Shown here: piece after piece, positions 36,953-45,800 of the stretch
Layout of the letters: the number at the start of each line of letters is the position of its first letter
Numbering within the stretch: position 1 is the stretch's first letter
NCBI GenBank assembly: GCA_963677445.2
Contig: CAXXGF010000036.1
Coordinates: forward strand, 62,001-126,000
Length of the DNA stretch: 64,000 bases
Direction of reading: 5' to 3'
Source: G963677445 sp963677445
GTDB taxonomy: Bacteria > Bacteroidota > Ignavibacteria > Ignavibacteriales > Melioribacteraceae
Made by a program: the position numbers and the translations under genes
The notes under the pieces: model-generated
Told to the model about the DNA's origin: nothing
The model's database searches: none
Seen by the model: the letters and a program-made list of their open reading frames with translations, nothing else

Positions 36953-38025
36953 GCCGCGCCTCCAAATTTCTCTTCAAATTTCTCTAATATCTCTTCCGGA
37001 GTAGGTACGATACCACCCATCCTGCCATAAAACTCGACAGGAACTTTTCCGTTTACGGCAAGCTTCACATCTTCAACCATCTGACCCGCGTTCATTTCAA
37101 CATCAAGAATTCCCTTTACACTGTCGGCCAGATCATAATAAACCTTATAGGGGAATGGATAAACGGTTATGGGGCGAATAACCCCCACTTTTATACCTTT
37201 CTCCCTTGCCAGTTCGGCAGCCTTAGAGCAAATACGGGCAACCAGACCATACGCGGTAATGATATAATCGCAATCTTCACAATTGATTGCTTCATACCTA
37301 ATTTCATTTTCTTCGATGGTTCTGTATTTTTTCTGAAGATGAATATTGATTTGTTCCATCTTATCAGGTTGAATATGAAGAGAGGTAATTATATTTCTTT
37401 CCCTTTCATTTGGTTTACCGACTGTCTTCCAGTCACTCATTGTGTCAAGTTCTTTTCCGCGTTCTTCCTGCGGGAAAAGTTCAACTTTCTCCATCATCTG
37501 GCCCAAAGCGCCATCGGACAGGATCATTACAGGATTACGATACTTAAAAGCAAGCTCAAATCCCAGTTTTACAAAATCGGACATTTCCTGAACTGTTGAA
37601 GGAGCCAGCACGATCAGTCTGTAATCGCCGTGTCCGCCACCTTTAACCGACTGAAAATAGTCGCCTTGTGAAGGCTGAATTGTTCCGAGTCCCGGACCTC
37701 CCCTGTTGACATTTACAACGAGGCAGGGCAGCTCGGCGCAGGCGATATAGGAGAGTCCTTCCTGCATAAGGCTGATACCCGGAGATGAAGAGGAAGTATA
37801 AACCTTTTTACCTGTACCGGCAGCTCCATAGAGCATGTTGATAGAGGCTACTTCACTTTCCGCCTGTAAAACTACCATACCGGTCCTTTTATTTGCCTCA
37901 CGGCTCAGATATTCCAGAACTTCCGACTGCGGAGTAATAGGATATCCGAAATAACCATCGCATCCGGCCCTTATAGAGGCTTCTGCCAATGCTTCATTTC
38001 CTTTCATTAATTTTAATTCTTTCAT
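36949..38025 (-). CDS. vorB: 2-oxoacid:ferredoxin oxidoreductase, alpha subunit (VorB type)
   Basis: Alpha subunit (358 residues) beginning MKELKLMKGNEALAEASIRA. The block GCDGYFGYPITPQSE, then QAESEVASINMLYGAAGTGKKVYTSSSSPGISLMQEGLSYI is characteristic of the subunit annotated as 3-methyl-2-oxobutanoate dehydrogenase VorB. A branched-chain 2-oxoacid substrate (from Val, Leu or Ile) is therefore likely, but 2-oxoglutarate cannot be excluded by eye. The gene overlaps vorD by an ATGA (38022-38025). Confidence 0.9.
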   Translation of the reverse strand: MKELKLMKGNEALAEASIRAGCDGYFGYPITPQSEVLEYLSREANKRTGMVVLQAESEVASINMLYGAAGTGKKVYTSSSSPGISLMQEGLSYIACAELPCLVVNVNRGGPGLGTIQPSQGDYFQSVKGGGHGDYRLIVLAPSTVQEMSDFVKLGFELAFKYRNPVMILSDGALGQMMEKVELFPQEERGKELDTMSDWKTVGKPNERERNIITSLHIQPDKMEQINIHLQKKYRTIEENEIRYEAINCEDCDYIITAYGLVARICSKAAELAREKGIKVGVIRPITVYPFPYKVYYDLADSVKGILDVEMNAGQMVEDVKLAVNGKVPVEFYGRMGGIVPTPEEILEKFEEKFGGAA

Positions 38026-38309
38026 TCTTTCACCGTTACTGTTATGTCCTGAGTTACATTAGATATTTTTGCCACCTGTTCTTTCTTTTTGGCAGTCTGC
38101 CTGTAAACGGTTATTCCACCTTCGGGACAAACCAGGGCGCAGCTGCCACATCCTGTACAGGTGTCTTCAACTTTAACAATATATAGATAACCTTTTGAGT
38201 TAACTTTTCTTGAGCGTTCGAGCGCATGTTCCGGACACGCGTCTATACAGAGTTCGCATCCTTTGCATCTTTCGATATCGATGATTATCTCACCTTTGAC
38301 TTTAGCCAT
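38022..38309 (-). CDS. vorD: 2-oxoacid:ferredoxin oxidoreductase, delta (ferredoxin-like) subunit
   Basis: A 95-residue iron-sulfur subunit with two complete 4Fe-4S motifs: CKGCELCIDACP and CTGCGSCALVCP. It passes electrons from the TPP centre to ferredoxin. First gene of vorDBAC. Its start is preceded by AAGAGGT, about 25 bases after the T-run of an intrinsic terminator, so expression depends on readthrough of that terminator or on a promoter hidden in the short gap. Confidence 0.92.
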   Translation of the reverse strand: MAKVKGEIIIDIERCKGCELCIDACPEHALERSRKVNSKGYLYIVKVEDTCTGCGSCALVCPEGGITVYRQTAKKKEQVAKISNVTQDITVTVKE

Positions 38310-38333
38310 ATTTTATACCTCTTGATAATATTT

Positions 38334-38368
38334 AAAATAAAAAAGGCTGCAATTTTTCAGTTGCAGCC
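38334..38368 (-). terminator. Leader terminator directly upstream of vorD (possible attenuator)
   Basis: On the minus strand a perfect 8-bp stem GGCTGCAA / TTGCAGCC (38368-38345) with an 8-base loop is followed by TTTTTTATTTTA. It precedes vorD by about 35 bases and there is no other minus-strand gene upstream for it to serve. An overlapping short hairpin AGCC-AGA-GGCT (38375-38365) would compete with the 5' arm. Confidence 0.75.
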
Positions 38369-38452
38369 TCTGGCTTCGATATTCTTCACCAATAGAATTG
38401 TAAAAATAATATTGATCGATATTATATTGGAAAATTTATATTCTTGTCTCAT
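38357..38452 (-). CDS. Candidate Ile/Leu/Val-rich leader peptide of the vor operon
   Basis: A 31-codon ORF from ATG 38452 to TGA in the loop of the leader terminator. Codons 10-22 read IISINIIFTILLV, nine of thirteen being Ile, Leu or Val (six Ile, two Leu, one Val); the last residues ARGCN lie in the 5' arm of the hairpin. This layout resembles ilv-type attenuator leaders. Cautions: there is no Shine-Dalgarno sequence, AT-rich DNA gives many Ile codons by chance, and a ribosome reaching the stop would itself cover the terminator arm. No T-box or known riboswitch was seen. Confidence 0.35.
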   Translation of the reverse strand: MRQEYKFSNIISINIIFTILLVKNIEARGCN

Positions 38453-39079
38453 TAATGTATTGTTTTTTAGGGCGGCTCTCTCACTACAATAAGCCGAAAA
38501 ATTTATGTATAAAGATTATCGAAATTTATCGGGAAAAACCAACATAAAAGTCGATTTGTATATCCAAGTTAATAATTTTTTAATATATCAATCAACCTAA
38601 TTCAGGAAAAGTTTTTATTGCCGGCTCCACTTCAAAACATGGGTAAAATTTTCCCTCAGTCCGGGGTAAAAAATAAGTTGACATTGAACTTGTAAAGCCG
38701 GTAGTAAAGAGTAGGATAATTTTTCAATCTTATCAATAATCAGGCTGAGCCAGAGGTGAAGCAACAAGAGGGCTCTGGGAAAAATGAGGCTTTTGGTTGC
38801 CCCTCAAATAAATACCTGGTTGATTGTCATTCCGGTTTTTCGCGTCCTTTTCAAAAAGACCGGAATCTAATGTCGGTTAAATTTGACCTGAAGTCGCAGG
38901 CTTCGCTCAACCTCCGGCTGTGTTCATGAAAAACTTTGTCATTTTGCGAGGAATTTAAGGATGTACCTAATAATCTGTTCGTCCAACATCCATTCTGTTT
39001 TCAAATTCAGGAAAAATGAACTTTTATTAGATTCAGGAGTCTGAATTCACATAAAAAATAATAATCAGAGAATGAATTA
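38453..39079. other. Intergenic region between the vor leader and the CPBP gene
   Basis: About 630 bases with no supported gene. It should hold the vor promoter (minus) and the CPBP promoter (plus). A TTGACA at 38678 with TAGTAA 18 bases later on the plus strand is possible but is nearly 380 bases from the CPBP start. Confidence 0.4.
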
Positions 39080-40003
39080 ATGATGAATGTTATTAACCAG
39101 ATTTTCAGCCCGCAGAATGATTTTTTCCTGTTAACTAAAGATTCGAGAAAACTGACACATGTAGGCTTTTCTTCCTTTTTGCTTCCCATATTCTTTATTG
39201 CGTTCGCCGCTTTGCCGGTACAGTTTCTTCTCGCTCCCTTAATAATTGGCGCTCCCCAGGAAGCTCCGGCCTGGATGAGAGAAGTATTTGCTTTGTTCTT
39301 TCTTTTTGGTTTTATGACCGGTCTTATTTTCCTGTGGGTAAAATTTTATGAAGGAAGAGAAATCTATACACTTGGTTTTACGAAAAAAGATTTTCCTCTG
39401 AACTACCTGAAAGGATTCCTGCTGGGCGTTGGGATGAATGGATTGGTTGTAATAATTATCGCGTCGCTTGGTGGCATCGATTTTAGCAGTGAAGCACAAT
39501 TTTCTACAGACCCGGCCACTATTGGAATTGTAATTTTATTCTTTTTCGGATTTATCGTTCAGGGAGCCTCGGAAGAAATTCTTTCCAGAGGCTGGATGTT
39601 TCAGGTAATCGGCGCGAGGTATAAACCCTGGCTTGGAGTTCTTATATCGAGTATTGTATTTATGGTTCTTCATCTTGGCAACCAGGGAATAAATGTAATA
39701 TCAGTTATAAATCTTACTCTTTTCGCGCTTATGATGGCTCTCTTCGTTATGAATGACAGCTCTATCTGGGTGGCCTGCGGATGGCATTCGGCATGGAACT
39801 GGACCCTGGGAAATTTTTTCGGATTATCTGTGAGCGGAATGGAAGAGAAGGTTTCCATTATTCATCTGCACACGAAGGGGAATGAACTTATAAGCGGCGG
39901 AGGTTTTGGCCCGGAAGGAAGTTTGATTACAACTGTTGTTCTTCTGATAACAATCATTATTGTTGCCCGGATGATCATAAAGAAAAATAAAATTTCGGAA
40001 TAA
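39080..40003 (+). CDS. CPBP-family intramembrane glutamic endopeptidase (CAAX-like)
   Basis: A 307-residue integral membrane protein with about eight hydrophobic helices. The Abi/CPBP catalytic motifs are in order: the EExxxR-type GASEEILSRGWMFQ, then FMVLHLGNQG and the C-terminal WHSAWNW. Bacterial members are intramembrane metallo- or glutamic proteases, sometimes linked to bacteriocin immunity or signalling; the role here is unknown. Single gene, with divergent and convergent neighbours. Confidence 0.9.
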   Translation: MMNVINQIFSPQNDFFLLTKDSRKLTHVGFSSFLLPIFFIAFAALPVQFLLAPLIIGAPQEAPAWMREVFALFFLFGFMTGLIFLWVKFYEGREIYTLGFTKKDFPLNYLKGFLLGVGMNGLVVIIIASLGGIDFSSEAQFSTDPATIGIVILFFFGFIVQGASEEILSRGWMFQVIGARYKPWLGVLISSIVFMVLHLGNQGINVISVINLTLFALMMALFVMNDSSIWVACGWHSAWNWTLGNFFGLSVSGMEEKVSIIHLHTKGNELISGGGFGPEGSLITTVVLLITIIIVARMIIKKNKISE

Positions 40004-40043
40004 AAAAAAACGCAGCGATGACCTGCTTTTTGCATCGCTGCGT
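40002..40043 (-). terminator. Intrinsic terminator of the 845-residue secreted protein gene
   Basis: CGCAGCGATG (40011-40020) pairs with CATCGCTGCG (40033-40042), and on the minus strand a run of nine Ts follows. It starts 27 bases past the minus-strand stop and abuts the CPBP stop, so it may also slow plus-strand transcription. Confidence 0.87.
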
Positions 40044-40069
40044 CCTAAATGTTTACTGATAAAAAGGGA

Positions 40070-42607
40070 CTATTTCATCAGTAACATCTTTTTAGAGGCA
40101 TTAAAATTTCCTGCCTGAATACGGTAGACATATAAACCTGAAGAAAGTTCCGACGCGTCAAAATTCACCTCATGAACTCCCGCCTCAAGTTCGCCGCTGA
40201 AAATTTCGGCTACTTCCTGCCCCAGAAGATCATAAACAGCAAGTTTTACTATTGATGCGGCCGGAAGAGAAAAGCTAATGGTTGTCGCGGGATTAAAAGG
40301 ATTAGGATAGTTCTGCGCCAGTGAATAATCTGATACAGAAACATCACCCGAAACTCTCAATGAGCCGTTATATTTATTCAGTACAATTTCCCCGGATATT
40401 TTTTCACCTGTCAGGTTACTGATCAGGGTGATTCCTGCATCCGGCATTATTTTTACAGGGTAATTGAGGTCCTTCATAACAATCTCAGCGCCCTGTTTTT
40501 CCACTGAATAACCACTGCTGAAACGAACATCGGGTACTCCCGCGGGAGGAACCGGCGGCAGTTCGGAGTTTACAACAGTTTCATCAGCGATATAGAGATT
40601 CTGCCTGTATCCTTCGGCATCTTCAACAACTATTGATTTTGCTCCTGCCGGGATGAGCGTATTTGTGTAGTTCTCTTTTGCGGCGGTTGAGTTATAATAT
40701 ATTTCTCCCGACTGCGAAGCTTTTACCCAGTAACCCTTTCCCGGTTCAAGAATATCGGAAGAGACATAGCCGTTGCTGAATCCGAAAAACTGGCTTGACA
40801 TAATTCCGGAAGGAATGGTTGTTATGGATGATACGGTAACTTCACTTTCAAAGGGACCGATCATGTTCCACCCTTCATTAAGGGTATTGGTTAAAGTTAC
40901 CTGCATTCCTTCTACGGTAATCATTTCGGGTGATGGGAATTTAAGCCAGTAACCTATCCCGTTATAAAGTTCATCTGCCTGAATATATCCGTTATTGAAC
41001 ATGAACGCGGATGAAACAGCATTCGGGAAAAGTGATGTAACCATCATATCATCGGCAAGCAGAGGCGCTGAAATCATATTCCAGCCCTCGTTCACATTTA
41101 TTTCGGAAGTAATTCCTGACGGCGCTGTATATTGAACCAGTAGAGAGTTGATAGTGCCATCAGGAAGAACAAGTATTGAATCAACTGTCATATCAATATT
41201 AACAATATTTCCGCCGAGAGTATCCTTCAGGAAGAAATCGCCCGCCGGGAATACATCCGGATGCCAGTGCAGCGTAAATGGATAACCCGCGGCGCCGGGC
41301 TGAAATCTTAATTTCCATTCAACTTCGGTTTCACCTGTATTTCTGAAATCTATTCTGCTGGCAACTTCCGGCATTCCGGGAAGAATAAATCTCATATCAA
41401 TTTCATCCTGTACAGGAGGAGACATCGGCGCCTCGAGCAAATCAATGTCTATGCCGTCGGTGGCTTCATCATGCTGTCCGAAAACCGTAAAGGAAGCCTC
41501 GCGCATTCCTCCGGCGTCGAAACCTTCAATTGGCATAGCCCAGTAATCAGGGGGATCAGTTGATATTTCAAAAACATCGGCGCTCACAGATATAACTGCG
41601 GGATTATCGCTGTCATAAATTTTTATCAGACATGTTGTTGAGGGAGTATTCGGCGCTGTCCATTGGAATAAACCCGGAACCGCGGGATAATTTTCCTGAA
41701 CTACTGTCCAGCTGCTGCCGGCATCAGGGGAAAATTCAATGCTCACATTCTCAACATCGAGGCTCTGCCATAATATGAATGTTTCATTTCCGGCAAATAC
41801 TGTTTCACCCCCGTTGGGGAAAACAAGAACAAGCCCGTTGGAAGGTTCGGCTATAATATCTCTTTTTAATCCGGGGATATAAAAAGAGGGCAGCCCGAAT
41901 CCTGACAAGTCAACCGTCTCGGAAGGCTGGAATTCCCGGACTATCCAGTTATCCTCAGCTATCCAGTTTGTATTAACCAGACTAACAATTTCAATATACT
42001 GGTTGGGCAGCGGAGGAGGAAGTTTAAGTACATAATATATAGTGAATGAAATCTCAAAAACTTTTGTATCGAAAACGCCGATAGCCGTGGTTATTGTCTC
42101 ATCGGCTATCCGTTTCCCCGCGACTTCGAATCGAAGGGGTATTTCCTGGTTATTATAGACTACCGTTGTGTCGTAGACAATTATATCCCAAGAACTTCCC
42201 ACGTTCTGACCAAACTTGTAAAAATTCAGCCATGCGCTGTAATTCTCGGCATTAGCAGGGAAATCTCCCGGGAAAGGAATTTCGGGAAAAGAAAAAAATA
42301 CCGAGGCGTCATTACCTTCAAAGGCTACATAATTTGAATCGGTGTAAGGCAGCTGGTTAATTGTTGTCAGACCGCCGGTTTTGCTTAAAATAAGTTTGGC
42401 CTCTTTTCCGTAAAAATTTCCCTCAACAGCAAAAGAATCCGCTTCAATTACTGTAAGATTTTGCTGAGGCTGGCTTAATGAATCAAGGGGAGATACGGCA
42501 TAATACCATTTAAAACCCGGATTCTCGGGGAAATAACCTTCAGCCCCTTGGGCAGATAATATGGTAAAAGCTGAAATGAATATTAAAAAGATCCTGAATA
42601 ATCTCAT
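40070..42607 (-). CDS. T9SS-secreted multidomain protein, hypothetical
   Basis: An 845-residue exported protein (AGGAGAAAGCAATG; signal peptide ends LSAQ). Residues ~20-240 form an unrecognised N-terminal domain (YFPENPGFKWYYAVSPLDS), likely a beta-sandwich. Residues ~255-345 form an Ig-like domain (VLVFPNGGETVFAGNETFILW, SPDAGSSWTVV, APNTPSTTCLIKIYD). Then come the module FGQHDEATDGID, the double GWN module (GWNMISAP, GWNMIGPF), a PPVPPAGVPDVRFSSG segment and the NYPNPFNP sorting domain. From the FGQH module onward the layout is the same as in the S8 peptidase. No catalytic domain is recognisable; it may be an adhesin or binding protein. Confidence 0.8.
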   Translation of the reverse strand: MRLFRIFLIFISAFTILSAQGAEGYFPENPGFKWYYAVSPLDSLSQPQQNLTVIEADSFAVEGNFYGKEAKLILSKTGGLTTINQLPYTDSNYVAFEGNDASVFFSFPEIPFPGDFPANAENYSAWLNFYKFGQNVGSSWDIIVYDTTVVYNNQEIPLRFEVAGKRIADETITTAIGVFDTKVFEISFTIYYVLKLPPPLPNQYIEIVSLVNTNWIAEDNWIVREFQPSETVDLSGFGLPSFYIPGLKRDIIAEPSNGLVLVFPNGGETVFAGNETFILWQSLDVENVSIEFSPDAGSSWTVVQENYPAVPGLFQWTAPNTPSTTCLIKIYDSDNPAVISVSADVFEISTDPPDYWAMPIEGFDAGGMREASFTVFGQHDEATDGIDIDLLEAPMSPPVQDEIDMRFILPGMPEVASRIDFRNTGETEVEWKLRFQPGAAGYPFTLHWHPDVFPAGDFFLKDTLGGNIVNIDMTVDSILVLPDGTINSLLVQYTAPSGITSEINVNEGWNMISAPLLADDMMVTSLFPNAVSSAFMFNNGYIQADELYNGIGYWLKFPSPEMITVEGMQVTLTNTLNEGWNMIGPFESEVTVSSITTIPSGIMSSQFFGFSNGYVSSDILEPGKGYWVKASQSGEIYYNSTAAKENYTNTLIPAGAKSIVVEDAEGYRQNLYIADETVVNSELPPVPPAGVPDVRFSSGYSVEKQGAEIVMKDLNYPVKIMPDAGITLISNLTGEKISGEIVLNKYNGSLRVSGDVSVSDYSLAQNYPNPFNPATTISFSLPAASIVKLAVYDLLGQEVAEIFSGELEAGVHEVNFDASELSSGLYVYRIQAGNFNASKKMLLMK

Positions 42608-42776
42608 TGCTTTCTCCTTATTTATACAATATTATAATACTGTCAGCAATATATAGAAGTGAATAAAATCAAAATGTGATTCAAAATACCAAATCTCTCC
42701 GTTATTAGCAAAAGTGATCCAATTAAAAATTTCTCTATTACAATACACTTCTTGGTCAAAACATTATCTGTATAAT

Positions 42777-42809
42777 AAAAAAGCCCCTCGGAAAATTCCT
42801 CGGGGCTCT
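42777..42809 (-). terminator. Intrinsic terminator of the GH57-like gene
   Basis: AGCCCCTCGG pairs with CCGAGGGGCT (stem of 9-10 bp, loop AAAATT-like), followed on the minus strand by TTTTTTATT, about 23 bases after the stop. Confidence 0.88.
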
Positions 42810-42831
42810 TAAAAATTTAATCGGTTTTGAA

Positions 42832-45800
42832 TTATTTTACCAGCAGCATTTTTCGGCTGTCACTGAATAAAGAGCCATCGGCTCCTTTTGCCGATATTGT
42901 GTAAATATAGATTCCGCTGGATAAAGCCTTGCCATTAAACTCCAGATTGTGATATCCCGCAGTCTGCATTTTTTCAGAATAGGTGTATACCTTTTGACCA
43001 AGAATATTATATACGGCAAATTCTACGTCCGATTCAACCGGGAGTGAAAATTCTATCTTTGTTGAAGGATTAAAGGGATTCGGGTAATTCTGCTCCAGAG
43101 CAAAGTTATTTGGGATTTCACCCGATGAGATAAGAAGTGATCTTACAGATTCATTACTTATAATCACCCTTCCGTTATCCTTAAAACTGTATTCAGAAAG
43201 GGAAACAGGATCTTTTATTCTAATCTCCATACCAACAGATTCAAGAACTATGGGATACACGACATTCCGTAAAGAAATTTCAGCAGCGCCCCCCTCTGTG
43301 TTGATAGCGGACATATTGTCAGTTGTCCGGATATCAAATATACCTTCTGGTGGAGCGGGAGGAAGAATATATTCTGACAGCCTGAAATCGCCCCTGAATA
43401 TCTTCAGGCTCATTCTGTTCCCTGCCGCGTCTGTGAAAATCAGGCTGCCGTCGGCTGTATTGCTGTTATCATTGGTTTTCCCGGGAACAATAATATTTGT
43501 CAATATCGCTCCCTCTTCCGATGCTCTTACCCAGTAACCTTTACCCGGATCAAGAGTCTGAGCGGTAAAATACCCGGCATTAAAACCAAAGAAGTTGGAT
43601 TCGATAATCGCCGGAGGACTTGTGTTAATTCCGTTTACATTTATCTGCTCGTCAAAGGGACCAATAAGATTCCATCCTTCCGCCAGTAGTATTTCACCGG
43701 TGGTGATTTCATCGCCTGTCAGATTTAACGCGCCGCCGTCATCAAACTTAAGCCAGTAACCTTTTCCATATTCCAGGTCAGAAAAGGAAATGTAACCGTT
43801 ATTAAATCCGAAAGCCTGGGATACCGCGGATGGAAAGAGAGAACCGAGAGACATATCCTCCGCGTCAACAGGAACAGAAATTATATTCCAGCCGGCATCA
43901 ACATTTACCGGAACAGTTATCGTTCCCCCCGAGCCGAATTCATGGAGATAAAATTCACCTGTATCTATGTTGCCATCGCCATTGCCCGCCGGCGTCTGTC
44001 CGTTAAGCGCTCCGCCATCATCGGTCTGGTATCTGCCGACAGCAATATATATATTTAAAGGAACAGCGCCAAATTCTTCCTCAAGATTTATATACCCTTC
44101 AAGGTAATCACCTGCCGCGTTATCGGCGGTACTGTTATTATCAAACCAGCCGGACCAGCCGTTGGTGCTTTCATTGGCTAAATAAGCTGACCAGTCTCCC
44201 GTTTCTCCCGCTTTGGCCCAGGGAGCCGCGACCATTTCATCAGGATTATCCGAGATAAGAATAAAAATATCATCACCCAGTGATGCCGCTGATTGTGTCG
44301 CCACATAAAGAAGGGGATTCTGCCAGCCAAGATAAAGATCAAGTCCGTTATTTGTTGAAATTAGTGACGCGGTTGAGTCAACGGCGCCATCCATCTCGAA
44401 TCCAGAAGGGGTATTATTAAATACAATCTGGTAATCCAGTCCTCCATTATTATCCCAGGTATCATCATCATAATGAATTACAAAAGTAACATTGTTAACT
44501 ATCTGGGCCGCGTTATTAAATGGCCCTATCTGAAGTGTAAGGTTGCCTGAAGTGTCGGGACCATTGAAAGGAGTTTCAACCGCGGGGCCTGAGCCATTGA
44601 AAAATTCTGTTCCGGCAGGCCAGTAAACTTCATCCGGCGTCTGCCATCCGTTAACGCCCCAATGCAGTTTGCCGCCGATTGTCGCTCCGGCGATGGTGAT
44701 CGTAATCATATCATCGTTGGAAGGTTGAGCCGGTTCCCAGGAAACACCTGATGTTCCTCCTCCGCCGCTGTAATCACCAACCCAGACATGCTTGATTATT
44801 GATTTGGATACATTATTATTGCTGTCAACTGCCTCTATATAATAATCAAGCAGTTTATCATTTATTCCCGTTATTTCGGCCTGGTACTGTTTCGCTTTAT
44901 ACATCGGTGTGGGAGCGGTCTGGGAAGCTATATCCCACTCGGTCATATCAATCTCCTGCCAGCTGCCTACATCTGAGCCTCCCGCGTATGTCTCATTCTG
45001 GTGGTTATCCATCGAATTGACACCATCGAGGTCTTCTCTGTATTTCAGCTTAACTGTCTTAAGCCCTGCCCGGTCGAATACATAACTCCACACCATGAAG
45101 TCCGATGACTGGCTGACTCCCCATTCCGTGCCGCCGGGATTATAGGGCTCTCTCTGCGGATGAAATATCGATGGTCCGGTGTTGTCTGTTCCGGTTATGT
45201 TGCCCGCATGCTGAAATACATAGTTGCACGCTCTTGTCGGGTTGCTGTCCCATATTCCGTTCAGCGAGCCGTCCCAGTACCAGTAACAGCTTGTCTGGGA
45301 GTTCATATAATATCTTCGCGCTTCCTTTGTATCATTGGCATTTGGGTTTATCTGTTCTGCCTGTTCAACAAAATTCTTTGCCGCGGTAACTACCGCCCAG
45401 CTGTTGCGGTCAGGGCTGTAGCCGTTATCTCCGGGGGCGCCAAGCCATTTCATAAACTCCGGATCACCGTTATCGGCCCCGCTCCAGCTTCCATTCTCTA
45501 CATGGATTACATCATCCTGCGCCGGAGGAAACATATCGAGATAGTCCTGGATCGTTGTACAGACAAAACGCGAGGGATTCGACTGAAGCCAGTTTACAAA
45601 ATTCTGGAAGTTGCTGTGATAATATGACTCTGAACCTCCGCCATAGTTGTCTCCGTCATGGTGAAGAACTATAAGGATAGGATGTTCAGAGTCTGTATTA
45701 TAGGTTTCAAACTGGCTCATTACCGATTCATACTGTAATGCGCCGAAGCCTCCCCTGCCATCTTCATTTCCCAGATATCTGTCGGCGGGTACTCCTATTA

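Noticed and set aside
38369..38700. T-box or known riboswitch before the vor operon
   Set aside because: No AGGGTGGNACCGCG-type T-box sequence and no recognisable riboswitch core; only the terminator and the small ORF are visible.
45160..45627. Long plus-strand ORF (155 codons) opposite the GH57-like gene
   Set aside because: Lies entirely inside a strongly supported gene with catalytic motifs on the other strand.
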